Origin: Natronohydrobacter sp.
Lineage (GTDB): Bacteria; Pseudomonadota; Alphaproteobacteria; Rhodobacterales; Rhodobacteraceae
NCBI GenBank assembly: GCA_007118445.1
Contig: SKRP01000303.1
Span: 1-5,500, forward strand
Direction of reading: 5' to 3'
Length of the DNA: 5,500 nt
Shown: positions 5,477 through 5,500 of the stretch, one piece after another
How the letters are laid out: each line of letters starts with the position of its first letter
Position numbering within the stretch: the stretch's first letter is position 1
The notes under the pieces: model-generated
Databases searched by the model: none
Told to the model about the DNA's origin: nothing
The model's input: only the letters and a program-made list of their open reading frames with translations
Made by a program: the position numbers and the translations under genes

Positions 5477-5500
5477 GAGTATTTTCAGCAAGATGAAACA

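Overview
The window looks like a high-GC alphaproteobacterial chromosome, most likely Rhodobacterales (Rhodobacteraceae). The protein families present (a class I PPK2, a DUF1028 protein paired with a carbamoylase-type amidase, a family 5 peptide-type binding protein with a twin-arginine signal) and the GC-rich codon use suggest this. No rRNA or marker gene is present, so the assignment is an inference.

Layout, left to right. Positions 1 to about 575 (+) are a decayed accessory patch. The C-terminal catalytic part of a tyrosine recombinase enters from the left edge and runs without a stop into the remains of a GT4-type glycosyltransferase. That remnant is spread over three reading frames and seems to have lost an internal segment. 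Convergent to it, a complete polyphosphate kinase 2 gene (ppk2) lies on the minus strand at 579-1517. A gap of about 340 bases (1518-1855) holds no convincing gene, only an imperfect hairpin and a weak promoter candidate for ppk2.

Positions 1856-3755 (-) hold a tight two-gene operon: a DUF1028 protein followed by an M20-type hydantoinase/carbamoylase (allantoate amidohydrolase-like) metal hydrolase. The two coding regions overlap by 8 bases. Divergent from this operon is a 525-residue periplasmic substrate-binding protein of the peptide/oligopeptide ABC class (3861-5438, +), which ends in a textbook intrinsic terminator. The 105-base divergent region contains a perfect 12-bp palindrome and a degenerate second copy, each overlapping a candidate promoter, so one regulator could control both directions.

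A reasonable model (inference) is an uptake-and-hydrolysis unit: the binding protein captures a small amide, ureide or peptide-like compound, and the amidase, with the DUF1028 protein in an unknown partner role, cleaves an amide or carbamoyl bond inside the cell. The permease and ATPase genes expected for the transporter are not in the window. Nothing here proves a new system. The least understood parts are the DUF1028-amidase pair with its putative shared operator and the integrase-glycosyltransferase chimera.
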